A stretch of DNA of 64,000 nucleotides. Origin: Gymnothorax reevesii (Eukaryota; Chordata; Actinopteri; Anguilliformes; Muraenidae). Under the pieces are notes generated by a model that saw only the letters and a program-made list of their open reading frames with translations, was not told the DNA's origin and did not search any database. Below are positions 1-11,044 of this stretch, in pieces (positions within the stretch are counted from its first letter, which is position 1; each line of letters opens with the position of its first letter). The stretch covers positions 115,495,166 through 115,559,165 of the forward strand of contig CM056576.1 of assembly GCA_029721435.1 (NCBI GenBank). Reading direction: 5' to 3'. Both the position numbers and the translations under genes were made by a program.

Positions 1-49
1 TCAAATGAAGTGGGCAAAATTGGTTCCCATCATGTTTCTTGAGTAGCTT

Positions 50-87
50 GGTTTTTGTACGGGGTTTATGGGTTTCCTGTCACTGTG
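50..87 (-). other. RSS of V1 (22-bp spacer)
   Basis: On the minus strand the V exon is followed directly by heptamer CACAGTG (81-87), a 22-base spacer and nonamer ACAAAAACC (50-58). Both motifs match the vertebrate consensus. This is the 23-type signal expected 3' of a T-cell receptor V segment, one base short of 23. Confidence 0.93.
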
Positions 88-733
88 GGCTGCAGGGCAC
101 AGTAGTACAGTGCAGAGTCTCTCACTTCAGCAGTGGAGATGTCCAGATGAACGAGGTTGTTTTCTTTTTCATGTTTAACAGTAAAGCCTCCATTCTTTTC
201 AATCTCATTGTATCTGCTTATGAGGATGATGAACTCAGGTTTTGAACTGGGGAATTGGCGATACCAGTGTAGAGAGGCCCCAGCATAAGTAGTAGAGTAA
301 TTGCATGAAAGCGTGACACTGCTGCCCCCCAAAACATGCACAGCATTAGTTGCTGATGTAATTCCATCCTGAAGACTGTCACCTGCAAAATATTTGTTTT
401 TGCATTAAATATTATTTGTATTGAATTCACAGAATGTGCATTTCACAGAGACAGTTTTATTTTTGGTGCCTGAAATATGTGCACTCTACGTATAAAGCAA
501 CAACTTTGTGACATGTCCTGATCAAAATTATTTACTATTCATAAATTGTCTGTCGTCCCATCCTAAAAAATACACACTTTGAAACCTTCTGACAGGTCTC
601 TGGCCACACATTTTTTGAATAACCATAACTTTAACCGAGTTACAGTTGAATGATGCAACACTACAGACGAATAAATATCAGGATGCTACTTACCCACCAC
701 TGTTGGTAACAAGAGTAACCAAAACAGTATCAT
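88..733 (-). CDS. TRAV: V1: TCR alpha/delta variable segment, class B, apparently functional
   Basis: Encodes a T-cell receptor variable domain that would contact peptide-MHC after V(D)J joining. Leader exon 694-733 gives MILFWLLLLPTVV and ends in a GTAAGT donor. The intron is 311 bases. The V exon 88-382 follows a TTTTGCAG acceptor and opens with GDSLQDGITS. Landmarks are first Cys near residue 40 (VTLSCNY), Trp near 53 (LHWYRQF) and second Cys near 108 (DSALYYCALQ). There are no internal stops or frameshifts. The DS-A-LYYC FR3 end and the read-through of the RSS as PTVTGNP are typical of fish alpha V genes. A class B upstream motif lies about 100 bases before the ATG. Alpha versus delta use cannot be decided without J and C segments. 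Confidence 0.93.
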
Positions 734-834
734 GATTTCTGATATAAGGGTCTTTTTCAGAAGGAAAAACTTATAACATTTGAAACAGAATAAGTCCTCC
801 AGTCTGATTCTCTCTGCATAGATATATCATGAAA

Positions 835-850
835 CTCCTCCTACTCACTC
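835..850 (-). promoter_or_regulatory. Conserved upstream element of V1 (class B)
   Basis: The plus-strand motif CTCCTCCTACTCACTC lies 102 bases upstream of the V1 start codon. It matches, with small differences, blocks at a similar distance upstream of V4, V7 and V16. This position suits a V-promoter element. The role is inferred from conservation only. Confidence 0.45.
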
Positions 851-2040
851 ACTATTCGGACACTCCTCAAGACAAAAAACAGCTCTGAAGAGTAGAATGT
901 TGGAATATATCAATTGTTATTGCTCATGCAGCTTTCAACAAGAAAAAAAGACAGTGTTTTTGTGGAAAATAAAAATCTGATTTGTTTCTCAGACCAGCAT
1001 CCTTAAAAAATGACCATGAGTTGAATTAAAAATTTAAATCTCCAAGGGCATTGATGCCATTACAATGTTGTAGCTTCATATCTCCAGCAATATTACCCTA
1101 TTGGAGGATAGAAAACATGCAACCTCATTCTAATTATTATCAGATATTTTCCCAATGTAATCAACCAACTCAAATTTCATTTGAAGGCATAAAATATTCT
1201 ATGCCCATATCTCATATACTCTGCATTCTCTACATACAGAATGTGTTGGTCATCTGATCCTTTGCACTTGCCAGATTTTTCTTGCTGCCTTGCAATTGAA
1301 TGCCATTAAATTATTTTTTTATCTTCCCGATGTTCAGGATTCATAGCCAGTTGTACATACCAGTTAAGAGCTTGCTGATTGACCTTAGTCTTTGATTTCA
1401 TCGCAAAGATAATTCACCTCTGTTCATAGTTATATGCATGTTGAATTATTGTTTGAAATTTGTCTAAGAAGGCTACTACATGTCCACAGAAGATGTATTT
1501 TTTTGTTGCATGCATAGATTTTTTACACAGAATTATATTTTAAAGTTTAAATAGTCCCAAGATACAATCCTCTGGTTAAGACCAAAAAATAACTGCTTGT
1601 TAAAATTAGAATGAAAAGCAACATGCACATGGGGTCTTCACAGAACCAACTTTGAGAACCATTGGTCTAGAGGATTCAAGTCCTGCCTGTGGTCACTTCT
1701 CGTACTTTGAATGTTTCTACCCTCCAGGGGTTTCAGTGCCTTTGTACCGGCTCATGCCCTTTATGTTGCCAAATGCTCTCAATAAGGGTGTGTGCTAAAT
1801 TCCTAAAGCAATGTACAGGGTATTATTCATGGTATTTTCTGTGTCTGACATCGCTTAAAAAGTGAAACAGTTGCATTTTGTGAATATCTGAAGACACAAA
1901 ACATTATAGAATGCTAACGACAGTTGTCGCTCTAGCAATCACACTGTCTTGGACTTTAGTGTAAATGTGATTTTTGTCACAGGACATTTTGTCCTCAAAT
2001 AATAAGGTGCTTATTTCTTTGGTGGTTATATTTCTTTATG
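851..2040. other. Intergenic, nothing recognised
   Basis: AT-rich sequence with only short chance reading frames. No V remnant, RSS, transposase or tRNA-like sequence was seen. Confidence 0.6.
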
Positions 2041-2041
2041 A

Positions 2042-2528
2042 CCATAGACTGTATATAAACATGGATGCAGCACTTGGGTTTGAAAACTGAGGCCAATGCG
2101 GAAATCTTCAAAACTTGCATTCTATTTAATGGCCAGTAGGTAGCGACGTCGGTGGTTGCAGAAAGAAGTTCAAGCCTATAGAAGTCAATGAGAAAATGAC
2201 CCTACTTTCCCACCTGATTCAATATTTAAATAAGGATTTTCCACATTACTTTGTTCTATCTATCACAAGTTTCAAGTCTCTTTCGATAAACCAAGATGTT
2301 CATTTTTGTAAATTATGGTCCCAGAAAGACTAGTTTAAAGGATAAAGCCAGAATATGCTTTAGAGGCATGGCTATCCTCTGGTCCTCGTCTGATACGGTC
2401 AGAGCCACCCATTGATCCACCGCTCGCTCCTCCCTGGAAATTCGATTCACGGCCTCCTACAATAAGAATCACATCCAAAAATGACAAAATGGCGCAATCC
2501 CAATGGGCAAAATCAAGGCTTTGTTAAG
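2042..2528 (+). mobile_element. MITE-like repeat, CCATAGACTGT family, copy 1 (3'-truncated)
   Basis: Starts with CCATAGACTGTATATAAACA. It shares several hundred bases with copies at 31406-32128 (same strand) and 14900-15260 (reverse). Copy 2 ends in ACAGTCTATGG, the inverse of this start, so the family has terminal inverted repeats. It has no coding capacity. The right end is lost in this copy. Such elements are non-autonomous DNA transposons; the superfamily is not determined. Confidence 0.6.
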
Positions 2529-3030
2529 AAGAGGTCAGGGGAACACCAGATGCAGGATCTAAAATTGTTTATTGAAACATCAAACATTAAATGAGATGGT
2601 AGGCAACAAGTCAGAAATAAAACACCCTGCACATGCACTGTACCAATGGGAAAACTAAGGTACACTGCCCAAGGCAGGGGGAAACAAAAGGTACACACTC
2701 CAAGAGTGGATAAACTACAAAAAAAAAAAAAAACTGGATCTAAGTAAACTGACGGCAACACTGGGAGACTAAGACAAGGGTCAGACAAGATATGGGCACA
2801 GCAGAACACAAGACTCGGGAAAAACACAAAGGAAATACTCAGGAAGGCACAGGAGCTGAGATTTCACAGTGTAGCGCACAGCAAATACAAAGTTCTGCCT
2901 GACGGTCTCTTCTCTCTTCCCCACTGAAATACCCATGAGAGGAGGAGGGGACTCAGAACGCAATCTCGAAAGGAAACAGAAACACATGGGATTAATAAAA
3001 CAATTTCACGAGAACCCGGTTAAGAATATG
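2529..3030. other. Unassigned, repeat-like
   Basis: Purine-rich sequence with a poly(A) run at about 2718-2733. Its style resembles fish retroelement tails seen also near 17.2, 23.3 and 47.6 kb. No coding sequence is supported. Confidence 0.4.
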
Positions 3031-3032
3031 AA

Positions 3033-3249
3033 GATAAATAGTTACGTTTTGAAATTTCCGGGATTCATTGGAATTCAACGCCCGCAAATTTAGTTTAAAA
3101 CCGAAGACGTTAGTCGGAGGTTTTAAACGTTTAAATTTGCGGGTGTTGAATTCCAATGAATCCCAGGAAATTTCACAAACGTAACTATTTATCGATATTG
3201 TAAACCATAAATTTCACAATCATAACTATTTATCGATATTGTAAACCAT
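3033..3249. repeat. Palindromic element with a 41-bp tandem repeat at its right end
   Basis: Arms of about 75 bases (3033-3107 and 3118-3193) are near-perfect inverted repeats, including the pair GATAAATAGTTACGTTTTG and its near-complement. The right arm runs into two copies of a 41-base unit (3168-3208 and 3209-3249) that differ at two or three positions. Probably a small fold-back MITE. No target duplication was identified. Confidence 0.65.
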
Positions 3250-3756
3250 AAGCGAGAAAGAAACGTTTTTTTGCATGGACTCTTTCGTATGGCAACGTGA
3301 TCCGTCACAATTAGGTCATCGAGTCACGTGCTAGAATTCTGCAACCTGTCAAGTTGAACTGATGGGCTGAATGAGCGAAAGTAGGTCCGTTTTCATGCGA
3401 ACAGAGGTGTATAAAAGTAAAAGTACATCCCAGAATATTGTTCCAGCCACAAAAGACCTGGCAGCTGACACTATTCATCAGCTGGGTGGTAAAACTAACA
3501 AGTCAAATCTGCTGACAGGAGTTTACGGTTGGAATGAAAACATGGTAGGATTTTTACTTTCTGGCCCCTGGATTATACACCTCTGCACGCTAATGCATTC
3601 ATGAACAGGTGAAAAGGTCCTGTCATTTCAGGGATGTCGAACACTATTCGACAAGGGTAATTAACCAATCAGATTACGGAAAACACCTACTATTGGTTTA
3701 CAATAATGTTTCGAGACAAGACGCTGAGACAATCAATCAAGCAAGATGGTTAAGAT

Positions 3757-3958
3757 CAGGGGTGCCAAACTGACCCGTAAACGGGCCAAGAGGCTGCAGG
3801 TTTTCACTCCAACAATGCAGAAGCGCACCTGACACAACTAATCAGTTGTGCAGGCCTAGATCCGTTGATTAAATCGGTGCTTTCAGGTGAGCTTCTGCTT
3901 GGTAGGATTGAAGACCTGCAGCCTCTTGGCCTGTTTACGTGTCAGTTTGACACCCCTG
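3757..3958. mobile_element. hAT-type MITE, 202 bp
   Basis: Ends are CAGGGGTGCCAAACTGAC and GTCAGTTTGACACCCCTG, continuing as imperfect inverted repeats of about 50 bases. Flanks GTTAAGAT (3749-3756) and GTTTAGAT (3959-3966) form an 8-bp target duplication with one mismatch. CAGGGG ends plus an 8-bp duplication are hallmarks of hAT elements. There is no coding capacity. Confidence 0.8.
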
Positions 3959-3966
3959 GTTTAGAT

Positions 3967-5972
3967 TGAAGTAATCTAAATGAAACAAGTATAAAGCACT
4001 ACGAGAGAAGCAAAGGAAAGCATAGCTTTAAACACAGTTAATCAGGGAAAGCTTTGGAAGGAATTACAAAATCTAGAAACACTCACACTCTGTACTACAC
4101 GGCTGAATACGCAAATACCGCAGAAGGCTAAATCGGAGCGAATTTGTAGCAGCTAACACACGTAGCAGCTAACGCATTCAAGCACATGCACCTCATTAAC
4201 TTTCTTATACATCCGATTCGCGCATTACTCTGAAGAAATAAAATGTACAGGAGCCGATACTACTGCAAGAGCTTTGCAGGAGCAATACTCTGTACCGCTG
4301 CCGTTTGGTACTCTGGTCGAGCGGTACTTATCTCGAGATATGAGCAAAATCAAAACAATAAATCCTGGCTTACATATTGTAGCTAAAATGCATTTTATAC
4401 ACCACCAACTTAGTTCTGCTGGACATAAGTTTAATATACCCGCGACTAACCTGTACGTTAAACAGGACAACAACAGATGAGGCAAGAGAACGTGTTTGTG
4501 TTTCACAAAATCCTCACGGCTAATGAGAGGATCCGGAAATGCGCCCCCATTCATAGCGAAGCAACAATCCTATTTTGCCCCCTGCTGTACACGGGTGAAT
4601 TTGTTAGCATGTTTTCTATTACAAACATTAAGTTGTTTTTTTCCTCTTATTTTTTTCCTGTGGATTGAATACCACATTATACGAACCGCGTAACAAACGG
4701 AAATAATTAATAACTCATTCAATCCAGTTAAAAGAAAACTCATTTCCACAAAAGACCCCTTTTTTGTGCATGTCACAGAAGCAATGAATGAAATACCACA
4801 GCCAAAACCGAAAGAGGAAACGTGATTGGACAACGAGATGCAGGCATGCGGAAGGCTGTCACACAACATCACAGGAGATTGGGCAAGAGAAAATCAATCA
4901 TCAGACGGCGGGAATGAAAGCTGAAAAATAAACCAAGAGAGTGAGGCACGGAAGAAAAAGCAGAAGCACAAATATGAAAGTAATCAGCACAAAGACAAAA
5001 CTGCACACACGAGGCAGAATCATAACAGGCTTCCTCAATGGTATGCTGAAACCAATGGCATTTTTTTCAAGAAATCCAGCTAGTGAGTGCAAACGTTACA
5101 AGTAGTCGGAAGTGACAGTTATAATATTTTTTTATATAAAATTCCATATGAGGGAATTGTTTGTGGACTTTTGAATTTCCTGACAATGGCCATAAATATT
5201 ATTATGATATCTGTGTATACATAAAATGTACTTTTTTAAAATGGCTAATACAGTGGAAAGTCCTAAATTACTACTCTTTGGTTGCTATCAGGTTTGTTTC
5301 ATGTTTAATGGCAAATCCATGTTTCTTATTTCTCTCTTTACTTTTAAGTCCTCTGCACAGAGGCACAGGACCATAGATGCTGACATCTAAATGATGCCGT
5401 CATTGTGATTGCTCCTGAAGTACATCTAGCTACTAGATAGATATCCAGGATATCCAGCCTGGCATATCTAGCTACAAAAGCTATTTTTGTTTTTCAGTTT
5501 TTGGCACTTTTTGTTCCAAAATAATGAATGAATAAATAAATAAATAAATCAAAGTTTTATTTCCAAATGATACAAGTGTCCTGATTCATTGAAGTCATTT
5601 TTTTCCCATCTCTGTGATGTTGAAGTCCAGTGGCGGCCCGGGCAGTGGACAGAGAACAAGAAGATAAACATGCTTTTAAACTGCTTATTAGTCTTGATCT
5701 GTTTTCAGCCAATTTCCCTGGTAAAAGACACTTGAACTCTCCCCTCTCAGGTGTAGCTAATTGTCTTCATTAAGACGAAAAATCAAACGCTGGTGCGACT
5801 TATGGTGCGACTCTCTCGTAAGCCTATTGAGTAGCACATTGCGTGTATATCTCTTTGTACTTTATTCTAGCAGACTTATGCTAGTCTAGCTATCTCATTG
5901 GCATTGTTTTAGGAAATTGCCATTTCCTATTTTGTATTTTCGATTTCTCTCGGAATATAATGGTAATAAATG
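3967..5972. other. Intergenic, nothing recognised
   Basis: Only short overlapping reading frames on both strands, none resembling a known protein. At 5632 the sequence CAGTGGCGGCCCG resembles a hAT terminus, but no matching second end was found nearby. Confidence 0.5.
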
Positions 5973-7548
5973 CAACCCCAATTCTGAAATGGTTGGGACA
6001 AAGTTTAAATTGTGAATAAAATCAAAACGCAATGACTTTCAAATCACACCAGCCAGTATTTTATTCACAATAGAACAGAGATAACATAGCAAAATTTTGT
6101 TATATCCACATTATCATTTTATTTCAAATTTGATGGCTGCTACTGGTCTCAAAAAAGTTGGGACAGAGGCCTGTTTACCATGGTCTAGCATCCCGTCTTG
6201 TTTTTAACACAGAGTGGAGGCGTCTGGGCATTAAGGAGACAAGTTTCTTGAGTTTAGCCATTGGAATTTGATCCCACTCTTGTTTAATACAGGCTTCCAG
6301 CAGCTGGAGAGTTTTGGGTCTCCTTTGATGGACTTTTCGTTAAATTATGCGCCAAATGTTCTCAATCCGTGAAAGATCAGGACTGCAGGCTGGCCAGTTC
6401 AGCACACGGACTCTTATACTACGAAGCCAAGCTGTTGTAATAGCTGCAGTATGTGGTTTTGCATTGTCCTGCTGAAATACACAAGGCCCTCCAAAGAATA
6501 GATGTCATCTAGAGGGGAGCATATGTTGCTCAAAAACCTTTATATACCTTTCAGCATTCATGGTGTTTTTTAAAACATGCAAGTGTCCCACACCATATGC
6601 ACAAATGCATCCCCATACCATCAGAGATTCTGACTTTTGAACTGAACGCTGATAACAGGAGGTGGTCTTTCTCCTCTTTAGCCAAGGGGACACGACCCCC
6701 ATGATTTCCATATAAGAATGTCAAATTTGGACTTGTCTGACCACAGGACACTTTGCTACAGTCCATTTTAAATGCACCTTGGCCCACAGAACACGGCGGT
6801 GCTTCTGGATCATGCTCAACAACAGCTTCCTTTTTGCATAGTAGAGTTTTAAGTGGCATCTGTGGATGGCACTGCGAACTGTGTTTACAGACAGTGGTTT
6901 CTTGAAGCATACCTGGGCCCATTTAGTAATGCCAATCACTGAATCATGCTGGTGAATGATGCAGTGAAGTCTGAGGGCACGAAGATCATAAGCAGGCAGT
7001 AAATGTCTTCGACCTTGGCCCTTAGGCACAGAGATTTTACCAGTTTCTCTAAGTCTTTTGAGGATGTTATGCACTGTCGATGATGAGACCTTCAAAGCCT
7101 TTGCAATTTGACGTTGAAGAACATTGTTTTTAAAGTATTCCACAATTTTTTTTACGCAAACCTTCACAGGTTGGAGAGCATATGGCCATCTTTACTTCTG
7201 AGAGACTCAGCCTCTCTAAGACATCCCTTTTATAGCCAATCATGTTACACACCTGATGCCAGTTAACTTATTTATTTACAAAATGTTCTTTAAGCTGATT
7301 CCCTTATATATTATTGCTTTTTCAACCCTTTTTTGCCTGTGTCCCAACTTTTTTGAGACCTGTTGCAGCCAGAAAATTTGAAACGAGCTCATTTTGTGGA
7401 TAAAAATGTAAAATGTCTCAGTTTCAACATTTCAAATGTTATCCACGTTCTATCGTAAATAACATTGGCTCATGTGATCTGAAAGTCATTGCATTTCGAT
7501 TTTATTCACAATTTACACTTCGTCCCAACTTTTTGGAAATTGAGGTTC
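5973..7548 (-). mobile_element. Tc1/mariner transposon with long terminal inverted repeats (degenerate)
   Basis: About 1576 bases between inverted ends (left CCCCAATTCTGAAATGG; right reads GTCCCAACTTTTTGGAAATT). The inverted similarity extends well over 100 bases inward. Same family and nearly the same length as the copy at 20577-22150, but in the opposite orientation. A transposase relic lies on the minus strand inside. The right flank has TA; on the left the expected TA reads TG. Confidence 0.85.
6480..7167 (-). pseudogene. Tc1/mariner transposase, frameshifted
   Basis: Would cut and paste the element. The N-terminal part (7167 down to 6721) carries a helix-turn-helix with the segment QRQIAKALKVSSSTVHNILK. 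The catalytic part continues in other frames between about 6500 and 6922, where MVWGCICAYGVGHLHVLKN and ERYIKVFEQHMLPSR are recognisable. Several frameshifts and stops separate the parts and the last third of the protein is decayed, so no active enzyme can be made. Its position inside the inverted repeats and its match to the copy at 20.9 kb support the call. Confidence 0.8.
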
Positions 7549-7609
7549 TATCAAATCCTTTTCATCTGCATTTGAATCCAGTCACCGTCATTTACAGTTC
7601 TCAGAGCAC

Positions 7610-7850
7610 TTACAAGCGTGCAGTAAAAAAACATTGCCCACTCATACCCACAGGCAATGGAGAGTCTCCAACTGCATGTCTTTCAACTGTGGGAGGAAAC
7701 CGGAGTACTTTCAGAGAACCCAAGCAAACACAGAGAAAACATACAAACTTCACACAGAAAGGGCCCAGACCAGATCTGAACCCAGGACCTTCTTGCTGTG
7801 GAGGACACAGTGCTACCCACTGCACCACCATGCCACCCAACTCTGAGTAT
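7610..7850 (-). mobile_element. tRNA-derived SINE, DANA/Mermaid type, fragment
   Basis: Read on the minus strand, the right end is tRNA-like (TGGGTGGCATGGTGGTGCAG..., then GGTTCAGATC as a box B-like stretch), followed by the cassette with TTTGTATGTTTTCTCTGTG and GGTTTCCTCCCACAG. The motifs CTTCTTGCTGTG and GTGGGAGGAAACCGG are diagnostic of this widespread fish family. Further copies lie near 17.8, 36.8, 49.8 and 53.4 kb, all in this orientation. Confidence 0.75.
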
Positions 7851-8215
7851 GTAATTACAAACTACTCAAACTCAACTGAAAACTAAAGGTAAATGTGAAA
7901 AAGAATCTTCCTCCCACTGGTCGAGTACATGATCATGAAACATTGCAACATCATGGTTGCTGTAAAAAGGACTCTGGCTGAAGGCGCTGCTAGAAACAGC
8001 TAGTTGTCACGCTTCATTAAAAAAGTAATTTATCAATTAGTTAATTAAATTAGAAGTGCGTAGTAATACAGCATGCGAAACTATTCTACATTCCAGGATT
8101 TATTGTTTTATTTTGAAGCAAAATAATTCACTGTGATACAAAACTTAAAATAAAATTAAATAAAAATATAAATCAGGCTTATGCTGAGTTTCCTTTGTGT
8201 TCCTGACATACTCTG

Positions 8216-8254
8216 TGTTTTTGTATAGGATGTGAATACTTCATCATCACTGTG
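8216..8254 (-). other. RSS of V2 (23-bp spacer)
   Basis: Heptamer CACAGTG (8248-8254), 23-base spacer, nonamer ACAAAAACA (8216-8224). This is the only usable V here with an exact 23-base spacer. The spacer sequence is unlike that shared by class A and B genes. Confidence 0.9.
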
Positions 8255-8697
8255 GGCCTCAGGGCACAGTAATACACAGCAGAGTCAGACAGCTGCACCT
8301 TCTGTATTGTTAAAGGTACACTGCTTGAGGTGATGTTGAGATGAGCAACAAATCTCTCAAACCCGGGTGCATTTTTGCCAGCTGAATATTTATCTCGTCC
8401 GAGCATATACATGGGGAATCCATTTGGATACTGTATGTACCAGAAGAGATCTGGGGTTGCATCACTTGTGCTGTAATTACAGCCAATAGTCACTGATTCT
8501 CCAGCAAAAGCAATAACATCTTCTGCAGTCTGATTCACTCTGTCTTCAGCTCAGCAATCTGAAAAAAATTACAATAATGATATTTGTTACGCAGCATAAT
8601 TTAAAAAAAATGAAAACATGATAAACAAGTGATCAATCATGTTGGTCATACCAATGCAATAGATGCAAATAATAAAAATCTTCAACCCAGTATCCAT
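8255..8697 (-). CDS. TRAV: V2: TCR alpha/delta variable segment, class D, probably functional
   Basis: Leader exon 8652-8697 encodes MDTGLKIFIICIYCI and ends at a GTATGA donor. The V exon 8255-8549 encodes EDRVNQTAEDVIAFAG, first Cys near residue 39 (VTIGCNY), Trp near 52 (LFWYIQYPNG) and second Cys near 110 (SDSAVYYCALRP). This is the only member of its class in the window, and its FR2 (WYIQYPNG) matches a common fish alpha-V pattern. The intron is only about 100 bases. Splice choice matters. The strongest-looking acceptor (TTTTTTTCAG, after 8560) would put a TGA in frame two codons later. Acceptors nine bases or more downstream (GCTGAG, exon end 8549, or GCTGAAG) keep the frame open. I chose 8549, which gives a 295-base exon like the other genes. 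Confidence 0.85.
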
Positions 8698-9879
8698 AAT
8701 TCTACAGCCAAACGCTAAGAAGACCAATCAGTACACTATGAGAGCTGTAGCACTGAAATCTCTCTCCTAGCTGTTTCCACTCTTTGCGTTTTTAACTGCT
8801 GCAGCATTGCTCATCAATAAGGGGAGGAGTCCAATAAAATAGAAAGCTGTGAGGATGTTTCAATGTTACCTCCCTTACACTGACATCCAAGGATCACCCT
8901 TGCTCTCAAATAAAAATGCACATTTTTTTTTCTCCCAGTAAGGTAAAAACTAACTGACCGACTAGTGCTCATGATTGGCCAGATTGTCTTAATATCTGAC
9001 TCACAGGTAAAGGGAGGGTGGAAAACCAGCAGTACTCAGTCCTTGGGTCTGTAAATTAATTATTCCTGGATATACAGTAGCTCATTTTCGCCTTTTACAG
9101 GTGGTGAAATCCAGCCGAGATTCAGAAATGTAAAAACAAGGTTGTGGTCAAATAATCTGAAAAAAACTGCCAGAAATAGCAATTTTGTGAAACATTTAGT
9201 TTTTTTTTTTTTTTTTTGTGAAAGACAACCTTCATCTCAAGTGAACGATAAACAAAATAACTGCCCCTTGAGTGTTATACAAAATATGTTACTGGCAATT
9301 TTAAGACAGAGCTGAATTGAATAAATACTTAAACATCCAGAGAGAATCACTCTCAGAATCCTCCATTTTCCCTCAGCAGCTTCATCCCTTATAGCTCTTC
9401 TGCAACAAAAGTTCTCGTTGAAGACCCAAATAGTCAGCGTTCCCATGAGTGTTCCGACACCCAACTGCTAAACAAGCGGCAATTTAATAAAAAATTGTAT
9501 CCAACAATATAACAAATGCTTTGCCAAATACTGTTGTCCATAATCTATAAGATTCAATAGCCTAGGTCATATAGGCAGTACCCACAGTCTCTTGACACAG
9601 TGAAATGGCGACATCTTGTGGAACATTTAGGGTGCTTGGCAGTGCACTGAGCCTCTGTTTTTCCTGCAAGTGCACATGAGTGATCATAGATTCTAGACAT
9701 TTTTTCATGTCCTCTTGGCCACTGTATGCTTGCTCAGATTGTAGAATTTTTCCTACATATATATATCGATAAGAATAGTAGACTTCAAGTAAGCCTATAC
9801 AGTATAATGGATAAGAGTCACAATTTGAAAACTAATGAAACTTATTTTGTAGCGCTTCTAGGTTTTTTTTATTTATTCT
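8698..9879. other. Upstream flank of V2 and decayed flank of V3
   Basis: No gene recognised. The stretch near 9600-9690 (GACATCTTGTGGAACATTTA and neighbours) resembles 18200-18290 next to V5, so it is the downstream flank of a duplicated class A gene. A run of T lies at about 9203-9217. Confidence 0.55.
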
Positions 9880-10430
9880 GTCATGTTTACCTGTAAACTA
9901 CCCATCTTGCTTGTCTGTACTTACAACATTTATGAAGAATTCAGGTTCTGATGGGGGTAGTACAGCATGCTCGTATCAGCTATGTAAGTACATGAGAGTG
10001 AAACACTGGGGGGGGGGGGGGGGGGGGGTTTGGGGGGGATCAACCGAAACCATACTAATGACTGAATCAACATAATATTTTTTCTTTGCAAAATGCTGCA
10101 ATAGCCATCATAACTATCACAAGTCAAGTTCATATTTGTGTACAAACAAAAGTTACGTGAAGTACACGTGAATCCTTCACCTCACTGCAATGTCCGTCGT
10201 TGGTATTGTTTTGTGGGGCTTTACACAACTATCACAAGTCAAGTTCGTTTTTGTGTACAAACAAAAGTTACATTAATGTCTTCATAATTGCAACAAATGC
10301 CATTCATATTTTTCTGTAACATTCTATTTGGCAATATGAGGCTTAAGAAAACAAGTTTTGTTGAGAGAAAAACTGTGAGACACCAGCCCATCATTGCTGA
10401 AAACAGAACTAAAACTTAGAGCAGCATCAT
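9880..10430 (-). pseudogene. V3: class A V-segment relic
   Basis: Plus-strand bases 9880-10007 align with the middle of the V5 exon (shared blocks include CATGTTTAC, ACTTACAACATT and GTAAGTACATGAGAG). They cover FR1 end to early FR3. The FR3 end, second Cys and RSS are missing. The relic runs straight into a 21-base G run (10008-10028). A leader relic at about 10386-10430 starts ATGATGCTGCTC and then hits TAA. It pairs with V4 as a decayed A-B cassette. Confidence 0.75.
10112..10271. repeat. Two-copy direct repeat in the V3 intron
   Basis: A block of about 45 bases (AACTATCACAAGTCAAGTTC...AAACAAAAGTTAC) occurs at 10112-10156 and again at 10227-10271, 115 bases apart, with about two differences. 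Local duplication in non-coding sequence. Confidence 0.7.
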
Positions 10431-10605
10431 TTCTGGACAAACACTCTAAAGACTCAGAGAGAACAGATTAAGTCCTCCACAGTGACGCCCTCTGAGTAGC
10501 TCTGACAGGAGACTCATCGAGCACTTAGAACCTCCTTCAAAAAATCTGCCACTCTTTTGCTGAGGAAAAAAACAATTTTTCCAAACCGACAATATGTATT
10601 ATATA

Positions 10606-10731
10606 GGGGAGACTGGGGTCCAATGAGCCATGAGTCATATTTGTGATCAGTAGTCATCAGAGCTGCTTAAAATAGGCAAAATAGTGAGATGGCTCAGTGG
10701 CCCCATGGCTCATTGGGCCCCAGTCTCCCTT
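10606..10731. mobile_element. Small MITE-like inverted repeat element
   Basis: Left end GGGAGACTGGGGTCCAATGA (10607 on) and right end, inverse, GGGAGACTGGGGCCCAATGA (ending 10729) form 26-base inverted repeats with one mismatch around about 70 bases. No coding capacity. The flanks contain TA on both sides. Confidence 0.65.
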
Positions 10732-11044
10732 ACTGTACACAAACATCCCCTTTGCAAGTAGGTAAATTTCTAAATTTGAATGTATGATAAATTTATGCAA
10801 AAAAGAAAATGGAGTACACCAGAAGGTTCTTAACTGAACATTAGAAATGCTTTTGCACTGAAGACAACTATTCTTTTTGTCGGAACTGGTTTCAAAATGA
10901 GTGAGTGATGGAATAATAGTGATGCTTGTGTTAATGAAAATCACTTTTAATTTATTACCCTGATAAGAAATAGTCATTCAAATGGTTGGCGGCGCCAAAC
11001 TGTTGCCTAACCAGTGGCTGTTCGGTCATTATATTTCCTTGAAC

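Noticed and set aside
3168..3249. CRISPR-like repeats
   Set aside because: Only two directly adjoining 41-base units without spacers, in a eukaryotic setting; a simple tandem duplication.
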